64,000 nucleotides of DNA from Lactobacillus mulieris. Its GTDB lineage: Bacteria > Bacillota > Bacilli > Lactobacillales > Lactobacillaceae. The position numbers and the translations under genes are program-made. Shown here piece after piece: positions 26,455 through 35,161 of this stretch (the first letter of the stretch is position 1; every line of letters begins with the position of its first letter). The stretch spans positions 85,324 to 149,323 of the forward strand of contig NZ_SDGL01000004.1 of NCBI RefSeq assembly GCF_007095465.1. The letters are read 5' to 3'. A model generated the notes under the pieces. The model saw only the letters and a list, made by a program, of their open reading frames with translations. It did not search any database and was not told where the DNA came from.

Positions 26455-27705
26455 ATGATTAAAAAATTTCGGCGTAAATTTATCGCAGTTGCAGTATTGT
26501 CGTTGGCAATTATCCTTTTCGCTTCATTTGGTGGGGTCGTTTTAGCGACTCAATACCGTACAGATAAGGAAATAACAAATGTTTTACAACTTTTAGCTAA
26601 AAACAATGGCCAGTTAAATCAAAAAGCTGCTCGAAAGACCTTGGGACCGGATTCTAATAAGGATTCTTTATTTAAGTATCGCTATTTTACTCTTAGTTTA
26701 TCTAGTACAGGTAAGCTAAAATTAGTTGATAATACCCATATTTCTACGATTTCAGCTAGTGATATTACTAGCAATAGTTCTTTAATTAAAAGAACTATAA
26801 AAAATACTACTAGTGAAGGTAGTATTATGATTAATTCGAATCCATATCGTTTTATTTTAGTAAAAAGTAAAAGTTCTAATCAAACGATTGCAATATTTCT
26901 TGATACTACGCCAATAACCGCTAGTTATAAGCATTTATTTAGAGTAGCAATTTTTTTAGGAATTAGTGGTCTAATCTTTTTTACTTTAATTTTGTTTTTA
27001 CTTTCTAATCAAGCAATTAAACCAATTGTGGAAGCATATGAGAAACAGCGACGCTTTATTACTAATGCGGGTCATGAATTAAAAACACCGCTTGCAATTA
27101 TCTCCGCAAATACTGAAATGGAAGAAATGATAGGCAAAAGTGATGAATGGACTGAAAGTACTAAAGAACAAGTAGAGCGGTTAACGATGTTAATTAATCA
27201 ATTAATCAGTTTAGCAAGAATGAGTGAAAAAGATGAATTAATTTTAGAACGAGTTAATTTTTCTGACTCTGTAAAAAGAGCTGCTAATAGTTTTAAAAGT
27301 CTGATTCAAAAAGATGGTAAGAATTATGATATAGAAATTGAACCTGATTTATTTGTAAATGGAGAAAAACAAAGTTTATATGAACTGGTTAATATTTTAA
27401 TTGATAATGCTAACAAATATTGTGATGAAGCTGGTCGAGTAAGTGTTAACTTGAATAAAGGATCATTAGGAAGAAATGCTATTTTGCAAGTGAAAAATAG
27501 CTTTAAAGATGGTAAAAGTATAAATTATAATAAGTTTTTTGAGCGGTTTTATCGATCAGATGAATCTCATAATAGTCAAAAGGGAGGCTTTGGAATAGGT
27601 CTTTCCATGGCCCAAGACTTGGTAAGGGTTTTTGGTGGAAAAATAAATGCTAGCTATGATGGAAAAAATGTTGTTTTAACGGTTATTTTGAAATTAAGAA
27701 AGTAG
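26455..27705 (+). CDS. sensor histidine kinase
   Basis: A 416-residue kinase: membrane segment 1 (about residues 9-30), an extracellular sensor region of about 120 residues, segment 2 (about 162-186), HisKA domain with FITNAGHELKTPLAII near 200, and HATPase with N-box NILIDNANKYCDE and G-box GGFGIGLSMAQDLV. Partner of the regulator just upstream. The signal is unknown; the extracellular part shows no recognised fold. Confidence 0.92.
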   Translation: MIKKFRRKFIAVAVLSLAIILFASFGGVVLATQYRTDKEITNVLQLLAKNNGQLNQKAARKTLGPDSNKDSLFKYRYFTLSLSSTGKLKLVDNTHISTISASDITSNSSLIKRTIKNTTSEGSIMINSNPYRFILVKSKSSNQTIAIFLDTTPITASYKHLFRVAIFLGISGLIFFTLILFLLSNQAIKPIVEAYEKQRRFITNAGHELKTPLAIISANTEMEEMIGKSDEWTESTKEQVERLTMLINQLISLARMSEKDELILERVNFSDSVKRAANSFKSLIQKDGKNYDIEIEPDLFVNGEKQSLYELVNILIDNANKYCDEAGRVSVNLNKGSLGRNAILQVKNSFKDGKSINYNKFFERFYRSDESHNSQKGGFGIGLSMAQDLVRVFGGKINASYDGKNVVLTVILKLRK

Positions 27706-27728
27706 GCAATTATCGCCTGCTTTTACTT
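27703..27728 (+). terminator. weak hairpin after the two-component operon
   Basis: Short GTAGGC/GCCTGC stem and T-rich tail; may allow read-through into coaA. Confidence 0.4.
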
Positions 27729-27776
27729 TTTATGCTATTTTTATATTTGAAGTGCTTTAATTTGGAGTGGTGAATT

Positions 27777-28691
27777 ATGAAGTCTTTTACACACTTTAGC
27801 AGAAAAGAATGGGCAAGTTTAAATCCTAATTTAAATATCAATGTAAGTCATGAAGAATTAGAAAAAATCAATTCACATGGTGACGTTTTAAGTATTAAAG
27901 ATGTTCGACAAGTATATGAATCTTTAGTTGCTTATATAGGGGTAGTGTTTAAACAATCTAAAGAAAAAGAGAAGAAAAAAGCTGATTTTTTAAAGCGACC
28001 GATTTCTAAACGACCATTTATTATAGGAATTTCAGGTTCAGTTTCTGTTGGTAAATCAACTACCTCTCGTTTGTTGCGTCTGCTTTTACAAAGGACATAT
28101 CCAGAGTTAAAGATTCAGAGAATGACTACAGATGGTTTTTTATATACAAATAATGAACTAAAGGCTAAAAATCTGATGAGTCGAAAAGGATTCCCAGAAA
28201 GTTATAATATGCAACGCTTGAATGACTTCTTAACAGATGTAGTAAGGGGAAAAGAAGATATTGTTTATCCTCTATATTCTCAAGGTATATCTGATATTGT
28301 ACCGGACGAATTCGGTCATGTTCTAAGCCCAGATATTTTAATTATTGAAGGGATTAATACATTACAATTACCACCGAATGGAACAATTGTTAGTTCAGAT
28401 TTTTATGATTTGTCAATTTATCTTGATGCAGATGAAGAGTTAATTGAGAGTTGGTTTTTGAGTCGCTTTAAAGAATTAATGGAACAAAATAAAGATAATC
28501 CTGATAATTATTACTATCATTGGGCCAACAGCGATCGTACTAAAGCGATAAATGCTGCTAAAGAAGTATGGCAATCTGTTAATCTGGTTAACTTAAGAGA
28601 ATTTATTGCCCCAACGAAGGCAAGAGCAAATGTTGTTTTACATAAAACAAAAGGGCATCATATTGATTCAGTATATTTAAGATGCTACTAA
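27777..28691 (+). CDS. coaA: pantothenate kinase, type I
   Basis: A 304-residue CoaA: P-loop GISGSVSVGKSTTSRLL near residue 85, MTTDGFLYTN and FPESYNMQRL blocks, and the family close HHIDSVYLRC. It phosphorylates pantothenate in the first step of coenzyme A synthesis. ATG follows a GGAGTGG site. Lies 71 bp after the two-component operon, separated by a weak hairpin. Confidence 0.95.
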   Translation: MKSFTHFSRKEWASLNPNLNINVSHEELEKINSHGDVLSIKDVRQVYESLVAYIGVVFKQSKEKEKKKADFLKRPISKRPFIIGISGSVSVGKSTTSRLLRLLLQRTYPELKIQRMTTDGFLYTNNELKAKNLMSRKGFPESYNMQRLNDFLTDVVRGKEDIVYPLYSQGISDIVPDEFGHVLSPDILIIEGINTLQLPPNGTIVSSDFYDLSIYLDADEELIESWFLSRFKELMEQNKDNPDNYYYHWANSDRTKAINAAKEVWQSVNLVNLREFIAPTKARANVVLHKTKGHHIDSVYLRCY

Positions 28692-28816
28692 ATTTGGTAT
28701 ACTAGATGTATGAATTGGATTATTTATATGTTGATGAAAGTTCTGGCTTTGCCCCCGTCAATTAGTAATTGAAAAGTTAGTATAAAAATATTTGATTTAA
28801 AGAGGAGTTATTAATT

Positions 28817-29377
28817 ATGGTAAATGCAATTGAACTAAAAAAAGGTATGATTTTTAGCCAAGACGGAAAGCTAATGAGAGTATTAAAGAGTAATCACCAC
28901 AAACCTGGCAAGGGAAATACAGTTATGCAAATGGACTTGAGAGATGTTCGTGCCGGTTCAGTGATTCATAAGACAATGAGACCAAGTGAAAAAGTAGAAT
29001 TAGTTGAAGTAGCTAAAAAAGGTGCACAATACCTTTATGCTGAAGGTGATAATTACATCTTTATGGATACTACAACTTATGAACAATATGAAATCACTAA
29101 AGACCAATTAGGTGATGATGCTCTTTACTTAATGCCAAATATTGAAGTACAACTTGAGTTTACTGATGATGGCGAATTGATAGGTATTGAGTTACCAGCT
29201 ACTGTAACTATGAAAGTAGCAGAAACTCAACCCGAAATTAAGGGTGCTACCGCAGCAGGTGGTGGTAAGCCAGCTACTATGGAAACAGGTTTGGTTGTAA
29301 CTGTACCAGATTTTATTAATGAAGGTGACGAATTAGTTATTAATACGCAAGAAGGTACTTACAAGTCACGTGCATAA
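28817..29377 (+). CDS. efp: translation elongation factor P
   Basis: A 186-residue EF-P of standard length with KOW-like domain I, an OB domain and the family signature near residue 150 (GKPATMETGLVVTVPDFIN). The loop tip HHKPGKGNT places Lys32 at the position that B. subtilis modifies with 5-aminopentanol. EF-P rescues ribosomes stalled at polyproline. Strong AGAGGAG site; terminator shared with pepI. Confidence 0.96.
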   Translation: MVNAIELKKGMIFSQDGKLMRVLKSNHHKPGKGNTVMQMDLRDVRAGSVIHKTMRPSEKVELVEVAKKGAQYLYAEGDNYIFMDTTTYEQYEITKDQLGDDALYLMPNIEVQLEFTDDGELIGIELPATVTMKVAETQPEIKGATAAGGGKPATMETGLVVTVPDFINEGDELVINTQEGTYKSRA

Positions 29378-29389
29378 AATCTTTATATA

Positions 29390-29427
29390 TAAAAAGCTAT
29401 TAGGAGAAATATTCTAATAGCTTTTTA
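29390..29427. terminator. bidirectional terminator between efp and pepI
   Basis: Perfect 13-bp stem AAAAAGCTATTAG/CTAATAGCTTTTT. Confidence 0.9.
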
Positions 29428-29435
29428 AATGGTCT

Positions 29436-30347
29436 TTATTTGTTAAATGTGTCAGTTTCGACTTCTTGAATAAATTGCGCTAAATGACGATAGTATACAT
29501 CAGGATTATCTACCATATGGTGGTGTCCTCCGTTTGGAGTAGTAACTAAGCGAGAATTTGGAATAAGCTTCTCCATTGTTCTAGCAGTTTCAATAGGCAT
29601 AGTTTCATGTTCCCCAAAGGTTAATAAAGTAGGTACTTTAATGTTAGGAAGTTGATCTCTAAAGTGCCAATCTTTTAGCTTACCAGTGATGACAAATTCA
29701 TTATCTCCTTGAAAAGCATTGTAAACTGCGCTTCCTCCTAAATCTTTTAAGTGGTATAACTTCGAAGGCTGTTTACGATCAACAAAGTTAATATTCAAGA
29801 TTTGAACATCATCCTGGTATCGTTGATTATCAAAATTACCTTCAGCTTCACACTTATGCATGAAGTCAATTTCTTCTTTGGTTAATACTTCTTCGCGTCT
29901 GCGATTAACAGCTTCAACGTATTCATCAATTTCATCAACCATTGATGAAATAATAGCGCCTTTTAAGTGTTTACCATATTTAACTGCATATTCTTGAACT
30001 AATAATCCGCCCCAACTTTGGCCTATGAGATAAAAATTATCAATACCTAATTTTTGTCGAACTTCTTCAACTTCATCTAAGAAGTATTCGTAAGTAAGGT
30101 ATTTTTTGGCAATATCAGGATTATTATAATCTGGTTGGTCAGAGTATAAAGAGCCTAATTGATCATACATGTGAACTTGGACATTTAAACCTTGCTTTTT
30201 TAATTGTTCAGCAGTATCTTCCCAATATTCATGATTCCCACCAGGTCCGCCATGTAGGGCCAGTAAATGAATATCACCGCTTCCTTGAGTGTTTGTCCAT
30301 AAATGATAGCCATTATCCAGTGTAAGAATTTTAGTTCCTTGTTTCAT
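29436..30347 (-). CDS. pepI: proline iminopeptidase
   Basis: A 303-residue alpha/beta hydrolase of peptidase family S33: oxyanion motif LHGGPGG near residue 34, nucleophile elbow GQSWGG near 110, and C-terminal catalytic His in GGHHHM. PepI releases N-terminal proline from short peptides and is typical of dairy and gut lactobacilli. The ATG follows AAGGAG. Monocistronic. Confidence 0.92.
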   Translation of the reverse strand: MKQGTKILTLDNGYHLWTNTQGSGDIHLLALHGGPGGNHEYWEDTAEQLKKQGLNVQVHMYDQLGSLYSDQPDYNNPDIAKKYLTYEYFLDEVEEVRQKLGIDNFYLIGQSWGGLLVQEYAVKYGKHLKGAIISSMVDEIDEYVEAVNRRREEVLTKEEIDFMHKCEAEGNFDNQRYQDDVQILNINFVDRKQPSKLYHLKDLGGSAVYNAFQGDNEFVITGKLKDWHFRDQLPNIKVPTLLTFGEHETMPIETARTMEKLIPNSRLVTTPNGGHHHMVDNPDVYYRHLAQFIQEVETDTFNK

Positions 30348-30499
30348 GTGTGTCTCCTTACTAATACTTTTGATATTAATGAAATAATAACATTAATTTT
30401 AACTTTTTTTAGTATAAAATGCATTTTTGCGGATAGAATGCAGAATCTCTTAAAATTAGTTACAATGTAATGGACGTTAAAATATTTAAGGAGAAATAA

Positions 30500-32079
30500 A
30501 TGAGTCTTAAATACGCACAAAAACGTAAAGTTTTTTTTTTATCTTTTTTGCAACGATTAAAGCCTGCAATATTTTATTTGTGGCCTACATGCTCAAATTA
30601 ATGCTTAATGTTGCTTCATCTGGTAAAAAAGATATGATGCAATTAGTTGGGTTAGCTGGTATTACAGCAGTTGGTCAATTATTTTTTATGTGTAGCAATT
30701 TCTTGTATGAAGCAAATAAAATGGAAATTATCCGCCAGGTAAACCTCTATTTAAAAAAGAAAAATATTGCTTATTTAGTTGATCGAGGAGATAGTGACAT
30801 TAAACAGGGTTTAAGTTTAATGACTAATGATTTAAAACAAATTGAAACTAATCGTGTCACTGCACAATTAGATATGATTTTTCAAAGTATAACTTTTGTT
30901 GGTGCTTTAAGTTTTGCATTTTATAATTCATGGGAAATGACTTTGATTTTTATTGTAGCCTCGTTAGCACCAGCAGTTGTGCAGATTTTTACTAGCAAAA
31001 TTATTACGCAAAAGGCTAAAATTTGGACTAAAACCAATGCTGATTATACACAAAGTGTATCTGATAGCTTAAATGGTGCGAATGCTGCTAATTTGTATAA
31101 TAGCAGGGATAATATCTTAGTTAGGGCAACTAAGTCAGCATCTAAAATGGAAGCTGCCTTAAAGTCAATGAATTTAACTCAAGCTTGGGCATTAGAACTC
31201 ATTTATTCTGCTGCAGAACTCTTTTGTTTTATAGTTCCATGTACAATTGGTGGAATTTTAATGATGGAAGGTAAGTTAGCAGTTGGTACTTTAGTAATGT
31301 TAGTTGATTTAGCAATGAATTTTATTACGCCAGTAGTTACTATTTTTCAAGAATTTAATCAGGTTAAATCAACGGTACCTATGTGGGAAAAGAGCTTACG
31401 AGCTGTTAATTATCAGTTAGATGATGAAGTTGAAAAGCGTGATAATTTTACTGGATTAGAGGTTCAAAATTTAAGTTATCAAACTAGTTCAGATAAAAGA
31501 ACAATTTTTTCAAATGTTGACTTAAAGGTTAATCCAGGTGAGAAAGTTCTTTTAATGGCCCCAAGTGGTTGGGGAAAAACAACCTTACTTAGATTAATGC
31601 TAGGTCAAAAGCAACCTCAAGAAGGTAAAGTATTAATAAATCAAAAAGATGTAACTGGTAATTGGGAGTCAGCACATAATTATTATTCCTATGTCAATCA
31701 AAAGCCTTTTTTATTTGATGATAGTTTGCGCTTTAATATTACCTTAGGAAGAACTTGTTCTGAAGCAGAATTATTAGCAGCTATTAAAGAAGCGGGCTTG
31801 AATGATTTGGTTGAAAGCAAGGGCTTAGACTTTTATGTTGGCGAAAATGGTAATAAACTTTCAGGTGGGCAAATCCAGAGAGTAGAAATAGCTAGAGCTC
31901 TGCTTTCAAGGCGTCCAATTATTTTGGCGGATGAGGCAACTAGTGCATTGGATCCAGTAATGTCAAAAGCAATACATGAAACCTTGCTAAAAAATCCACA
32001 AGTAGCAGTTATTGAAGTTGCCCATAAGATAAGCGATTATGAAAAAGAGATGTTTGATCAAATTGTTAAATTTAAATAG
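30500..32079 (+). pseudogene. ABC exporter half-transporter, frameshifted at a T10 tract near the start
   Basis: The main frame encodes a fused membrane-ATPase exporter (about 500 residues): five or six membrane segments, Walker A APSGWGKTT near residue 320, signature LSGGQIQR and Walker B IILADEATSALD. Its ribosome binding site (AAGGAG) and ATG at 30500 (MSLKYAQKRK) are in another frame; ten T's at 30531-30540 intervene. With 11 (or 8) T's the frames join to give a normal first membrane segment. As written, translation stops after 33 codons. The tract is a classic slippage site, so this may be phase variation, decay or an error. Substrate unknown. Confidence 0.75.
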
Positions 32080-32105
32080 CATGACATTTTTGTCATGCTT
32101 TTTTC
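32078..32105 (+). terminator. terminator after ABC exporter
   Basis: Stem AGCATGACA/TGTCATGCT followed by six T's. Confidence 0.85.
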
Positions 32106-32129
32106 GTAAAAAATAAGCGTGAAAAATTG

Positions 32130-32209
32130 TTGAAGGTCAAAGAGGTGCATGTTAGAATGTCGATAAATTGAAAGGAACTTATGATTAATCGAAAGTTAGC
32201 TTTCAATTT
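32130..32209 (+). promoter_or_regulatory. promoter and leader hairpin before small membrane protein gene
   Basis: TTGAAG (32130-32135), 17-bp spacer, TAGAAT (32153-32158). The predicted transcript begins with perfect arms AAATTGAAAG (32165-32174) and CTTTCAATTT (32200-32209), followed by T's, so the leader could act as an attenuator or protect the mRNA end. Confidence 0.45.
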
Positions 32210-32250
32210 TTGTAACAAAGTTCGTCGATTTTTTAAAGAGAGGGACATAT

Positions 32251-32701
32251 ATGAATATTTTAAATCTTAAGCTTGGTATTCCTTTGATAATTTGGGGAGC
32301 TAGTGTAATTCTTGGTTTTTTGCAATTAAAAAACTAGAAAGAATTACCTTAATCGCCTAAATAGTCTGGATACTTTCTTGATGGCAACAATTGTTGCCTT
32401 AATTTTTTTACTCCAATCCTTAATAGTTCCAGAAATTTTAGCATTCGTTTTTCGTGAATTTGCTCTATTCTTTGGCTTACTTAGTGTGGTATTGCTAATT
32501 ATTGCGCTAGTTTTAAAAGCATATCAGACCTTTCAACTTGCTTCTTTAATTGATGTCGGCATGTTTACTGCATTTTGGGGAGTCGTAGTACTTTTTATAT
32601 CACAAAATTACATTTCAGTTTTTACGATGATTGTTCCGATTTTTGCAGTAGTTGTCGGAATTGCTTTGATTATTTGTGGCAAAAAAGCGGAAAGTTATTA
32701 A
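32251..32701 (+). pseudogene. small four-helix membrane protein, frameshifted at an A6 tract
   Basis: An ATG at 32251 behind AGAGAGGG starts MNILNLKLGIPLIIWGASV and stops after 28 codons. A second frame, readable from about 32330 to 32701, continues with TRKNYLNRLNSLDTFL and then three more membrane segments, ending CGKKAESY. Removing one A from the A6 run at 32328-32333 joins them into a plausible protein of about 150 residues with four membrane segments. No known family recognised. Either a recent frameshift, two separate small proteins, or a sequencing error. Confidence 0.6.
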
Positions 32702-32718
32702 ACAATAGAAAACACTTG

Positions 32719-32743
32719 AAAAGCATCTTAGGATGCTTTTTTA
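32719..32743 (+). terminator. terminator after small membrane protein gene
   Basis: Stem AAGCATC/GATGCTT followed by T-run. Confidence 0.75.
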
Positions 32744-32894
32744 TTATTTAAAGGAATATATTTTGCACTTAAATAAAATTATATTTTATAAAGATAAAAG
32801 AAAAATATAAAATATATCAAATGAAATATTGAATTAGTATAGCGTTAAAGTTATGATAAAAGCGATTACATAACAAAGAGAGCGAGGAACTACA

Positions 32895-33647
32895 ATGGCT
32901 GAACCAAAATGGCTAAAAGATATGAATCCTGATGATTATTTAAAAGAAGACTTTGATTGCAAAGGTAAAGGGAAATATACCGTTTCTGGTATTGAAAACG
33001 ATGATCCAGAATGGCTTGATAAAGCAGCAAAGAAAGTTAATGCTGCTGAAGGCGATGACTACGTTAAACTTGATTGTGGTTTAATGACTGTTAACCAATT
33101 GAACTGGATGCTTAGAAATACTTTTGGTGAATTGACTTTTGTTGACGAAAATAACCAATTTTTGTGGTATAACCGTCCGACTGATCCTAATTACAAGATG
33201 AAGGCCAAGCGTGTTCCTGCTCAAGTTGGTGACACAATGGGACAAATTCACCCAGATGTACGTGATGTTATCCCTAACGCTAAAAAGGTTGTTCACGCAC
33301 TTCGCACTAAAGAAGGCGGACATGATGATGTTTACATGCCAGTTCCAACTGGTAACTTGAAGGAATTAGTTTTACACTACTACAAGCGTGTTGAAGATGA
33401 AGAAGGTAACTATCGCGGAATTTACGAATGGGTACAAGACTTATATCCATTTGTTAAGTACTTCTGTGAAACCACTGGTCAAAAGTTGGTAGTTGACCCA
33501 GATGCTACAACTGGTGCAACTTACCGTCGCAATTCTGATCCAGATGCAAATACTGGAGCCTCAAGAAAGGCTGAAGCTGAAAAGATGGAAGAAAAGCCAA
33601 AGGTTGAAGAAAAACCTGATGCAAATACTGGAGCTTCAGAGCATTAA
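32895..33647 (+). CDS. PAS-domain protein with C-terminal PDANTGAS repeats
   Basis: A 250-residue cytoplasmic protein. Residues about 70-200 match the PAS_10/DUF438 C-terminal pattern: LTFVDENNQFLWYNRP, then RVPAQVGDTMGQIHPD, and the closing strand with GIYEWVQDLYPFV. This suggests a small-ligand or redox sensor, but no output domain is present. The C-terminus carries three copies of a short repeat (DPDATTGAT, DPDANTGAS, KPDANTGAS) spaced by Lys/Glu linkers, perhaps a docking tail. Codon use is highly biased, suggesting high expression. Own promoter and terminator. Confidence 0.7.
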   Translation: MAEPKWLKDMNPDDYLKEDFDCKGKGKYTVSGIENDDPEWLDKAAKKVNAAEGDDYVKLDCGLMTVNQLNWMLRNTFGELTFVDENNQFLWYNRPTDPNYKMKAKRVPAQVGDTMGQIHPDVRDVIPNAKKVVHALRTKEGGHDDVYMPVPTGNLKELVLHYYKRVEDEEGNYRGIYEWVQDLYPFVKYFCETTGQKLVVDPDATTGATYRRNSDPDANTGASRKAEAEKMEEKPKVEEKPDANTGASEH

Positions 33648-33656
33648 TTAGTTTAG

Positions 33657-33697
33657 ATAAGCGATCTCAATTCATTTTGAGGTTGCTTATTTTTTTG
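33657..33697 (+). terminator. terminator after PAS protein
   Basis: Imperfect stem AAGCGATCTCAA/TTGAGGTTGCTT with G-T pairs, then seven T's after one A. Confidence 0.7.
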
Positions 33698-33706
33698 AAA
33701 AAAATC

Positions 33707-33737
33707 TTGACTTGGAGTTGACTCCAACCAATACAAT
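33707..33737 (+). promoter_or_regulatory. MerR-type promoter of the amidohydrolase gene
   Basis: TTGACT (33707-33712) and TACAAT (33732-33737) are separated by 19 bp, the overlong spacer that MerR proteins correct by twisting DNA. The spacer holds a perfect dyad TTGGAGT-TG-ACTCCAA (33712-33727). Confidence 0.8.
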
Positions 33738-33771
33738 TAGATAAAAAATTGGTTAAGGAGCTGATAAAGCA

Positions 33772-34683
33772 ATGAAAATTGATGTCTTTTCACATTTTTT
33801 ACCTCAGAAGTTCTATCAAAAAATGTTAGAAATAGAACCTAATTTAGCCGACACCTTTCCTTATGTAAATAATCCTATCTTATTTGATCCTGTCAAAAGA
33901 CAAGAAAGTATTCCTGAAGGCGTCAAGCAAGTAATTAGTGCAGTAAATATTAATCCCGAAGACTTTGCTAGAGCAGATACGGCGGCAAAACTTTGTCAAA
34001 TGGCTAATGAAGAATTAAATGAGTTAGTTATGAGTAACGAAAAATTTCTTGCTGCAGTTGCTATGTTACCAATGAATAACTTAAAAGTTGCAACTGAAAT
34101 AATTCATCAAATAACAAGCAAGGAAAATAAATTAATTGGAGCTCAGATTTTTACAAGAGCTTTAGGAAAAAGTATCGCTGATGAAAGTTTTGAACCGATT
34201 TTTGCCCAAGCTGAAAAAGATAATGTGCCATTATTACTTCATCCAGTTTTCGATGAAAGAAAACCAGATAATAATTTGGTTTTCAGCTGGGAATATGAAT
34301 TAGGTCAAGCAATGCTTCAATTAACAGAAAATGGGATTTTTGAAAAATATCCTAAATTAAAAATTATTGTTCATCATGCAGGTAGTATGGTTCCATTTTT
34401 TGCAGAGAGAATTAATCATATCTTACCTAAGAAGCAAGCTGATGATTTTAAGAAATTTTATGTAGATACTGCAATTTTAGGTAATCCAAGTGCCTTAAAA
34501 CTAGCGTTAGATTACTATGGCAGTAACCATATCTTGTTTGGAACTGATGCACCATTTGGAATTCAGCCAGCAGGAGCTACAAATGAAATTATTTCTGCTT
34601 TAAAAGAAACGAATATCGAGTCAAAGCAGCTTGATAAAGTGTTCTATGAAAATTTCTACGAACTTTTTGAAAATAATATTTGA
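33772..34683 (+). CDS. amidohydrolase 2 family metal-dependent hydrolase/decarboxylase
   Basis: A 303-residue TIM-barrel enzyme of the ACMSD-like amidohydrolase 2 family: MKIDVFSHFLP at the start, LLLHPVF near 158, VHHAGSMVPFFAERI near 202 and FGTDAPFG near 263. The usual first HxH metal pair is FSH here (Phe for the first His), as in some subfamilies, so metal use may differ. It is the first gene of a MerR-controlled cluster with an aldo/keto reductase, pointing to aldehyde or ketone metabolism. The substrate is unknown. Its stop codon lies inside the -35 of the next promoter. Confidence 0.82.
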   Translation: MKIDVFSHFLPQKFYQKMLEIEPNLADTFPYVNNPILFDPVKRQESIPEGVKQVISAVNINPEDFARADTAAKLCQMANEELNELVMSNEKFLAAVAMLPMNNLKVATEIIHQITSKENKLIGAQIFTRALGKSIADESFEPIFAQAEKDNVPLLLHPVFDERKPDNNLVFSWEYELGQAMLQLTENGIFEKYPKLKIIVHHAGSMVPFFAERINHILPKKQADDFKKFYVDTAILGNPSALKLALDYYGSNHILFGTDAPFGIQPAGATNEIISALKETNIESKQLDKVFYENFYELFENNI

Positions 34684-34710
34684 CTTGAAGCTAACTCCAG
34701 GTAATAAGAT
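34680..34710 (+). promoter_or_regulatory. second MerR-type promoter, before the merR gene
   Basis: TTGACT (34680-34685) and TAAGAT (34705-34710), again exactly 19 bp apart, with an imperfect dyad (CTTGAAGCTAACTCCAG) matching the upstream operator's half-sites. Suggests autoregulation. Confidence 0.7.
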
Positions 34711-34738
34711 ATCTATTAACTAAAGCGGGAGGATAAAA

Positions 34739-35146
34739 ATGGCTAACTTAACAATTACTGAAATTAGTAAAAAATATAATATTACCACTGATACGATTCG
34801 TTACTATGAACGAATTGGACTTTTACCTAACATACCGCGTAAAAGTAATGGCAATCGATATTTCACTGATGGAATGCAACATTTTTTAGAAATGGTTATT
34901 TGCTTGCGCCACTCAGGAGTGAGTGTTGATTCATTGGTAGAATATGTAGCTTTAATTCAAAAGGGAGATGCAACGCTTGATGCTAGAAAAGAACTTTTAG
35001 AAGAACAAAGGGATTTGTTGGAAGAAAAGAAACATAATTTACAGCGGTCAATTGATCGTTTGAATCATAAGATTTCACTTTATGAATCTGGTGAAATAAC
35101 GGAAGATAAATCATATTTCAAAGAATATAAAATTAATGAAGACTAA
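34739..35146 (+). CDS. MerR family regulator, NmlR/AdhR-like
   Basis: A 135-residue MerR protein: winged-helix DNA-binding part (ITEISKKYNITTDTIRYYERIGLLP, split here as ITEISKKYNI and TIRYYERIGLLP), wing NGNRYFTD, and a long dimer helix. It has a single cysteine, Cys55 in MVICLRHSGVS, the position used by NmlR/AdhR to sense aldehydes and other electrophiles. No metal-binding cysteine cluster is present. GGGAGGA site. Followed 15 bp later by the aldo/keto reductase. Confidence 0.88.
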   Translation: MANLTITEISKKYNITTDTIRYYERIGLLPNIPRKSNGNRYFTDGMQHFLEMVICLRHSGVSVDSLVEYVALIQKGDATLDARKELLEEQRDLLEEKKHNLQRSIDRLNHKISLYESGEITEDKSYFKEYKINED

Positions 35147-35161
35147 GGAAGGATAAAGTTA

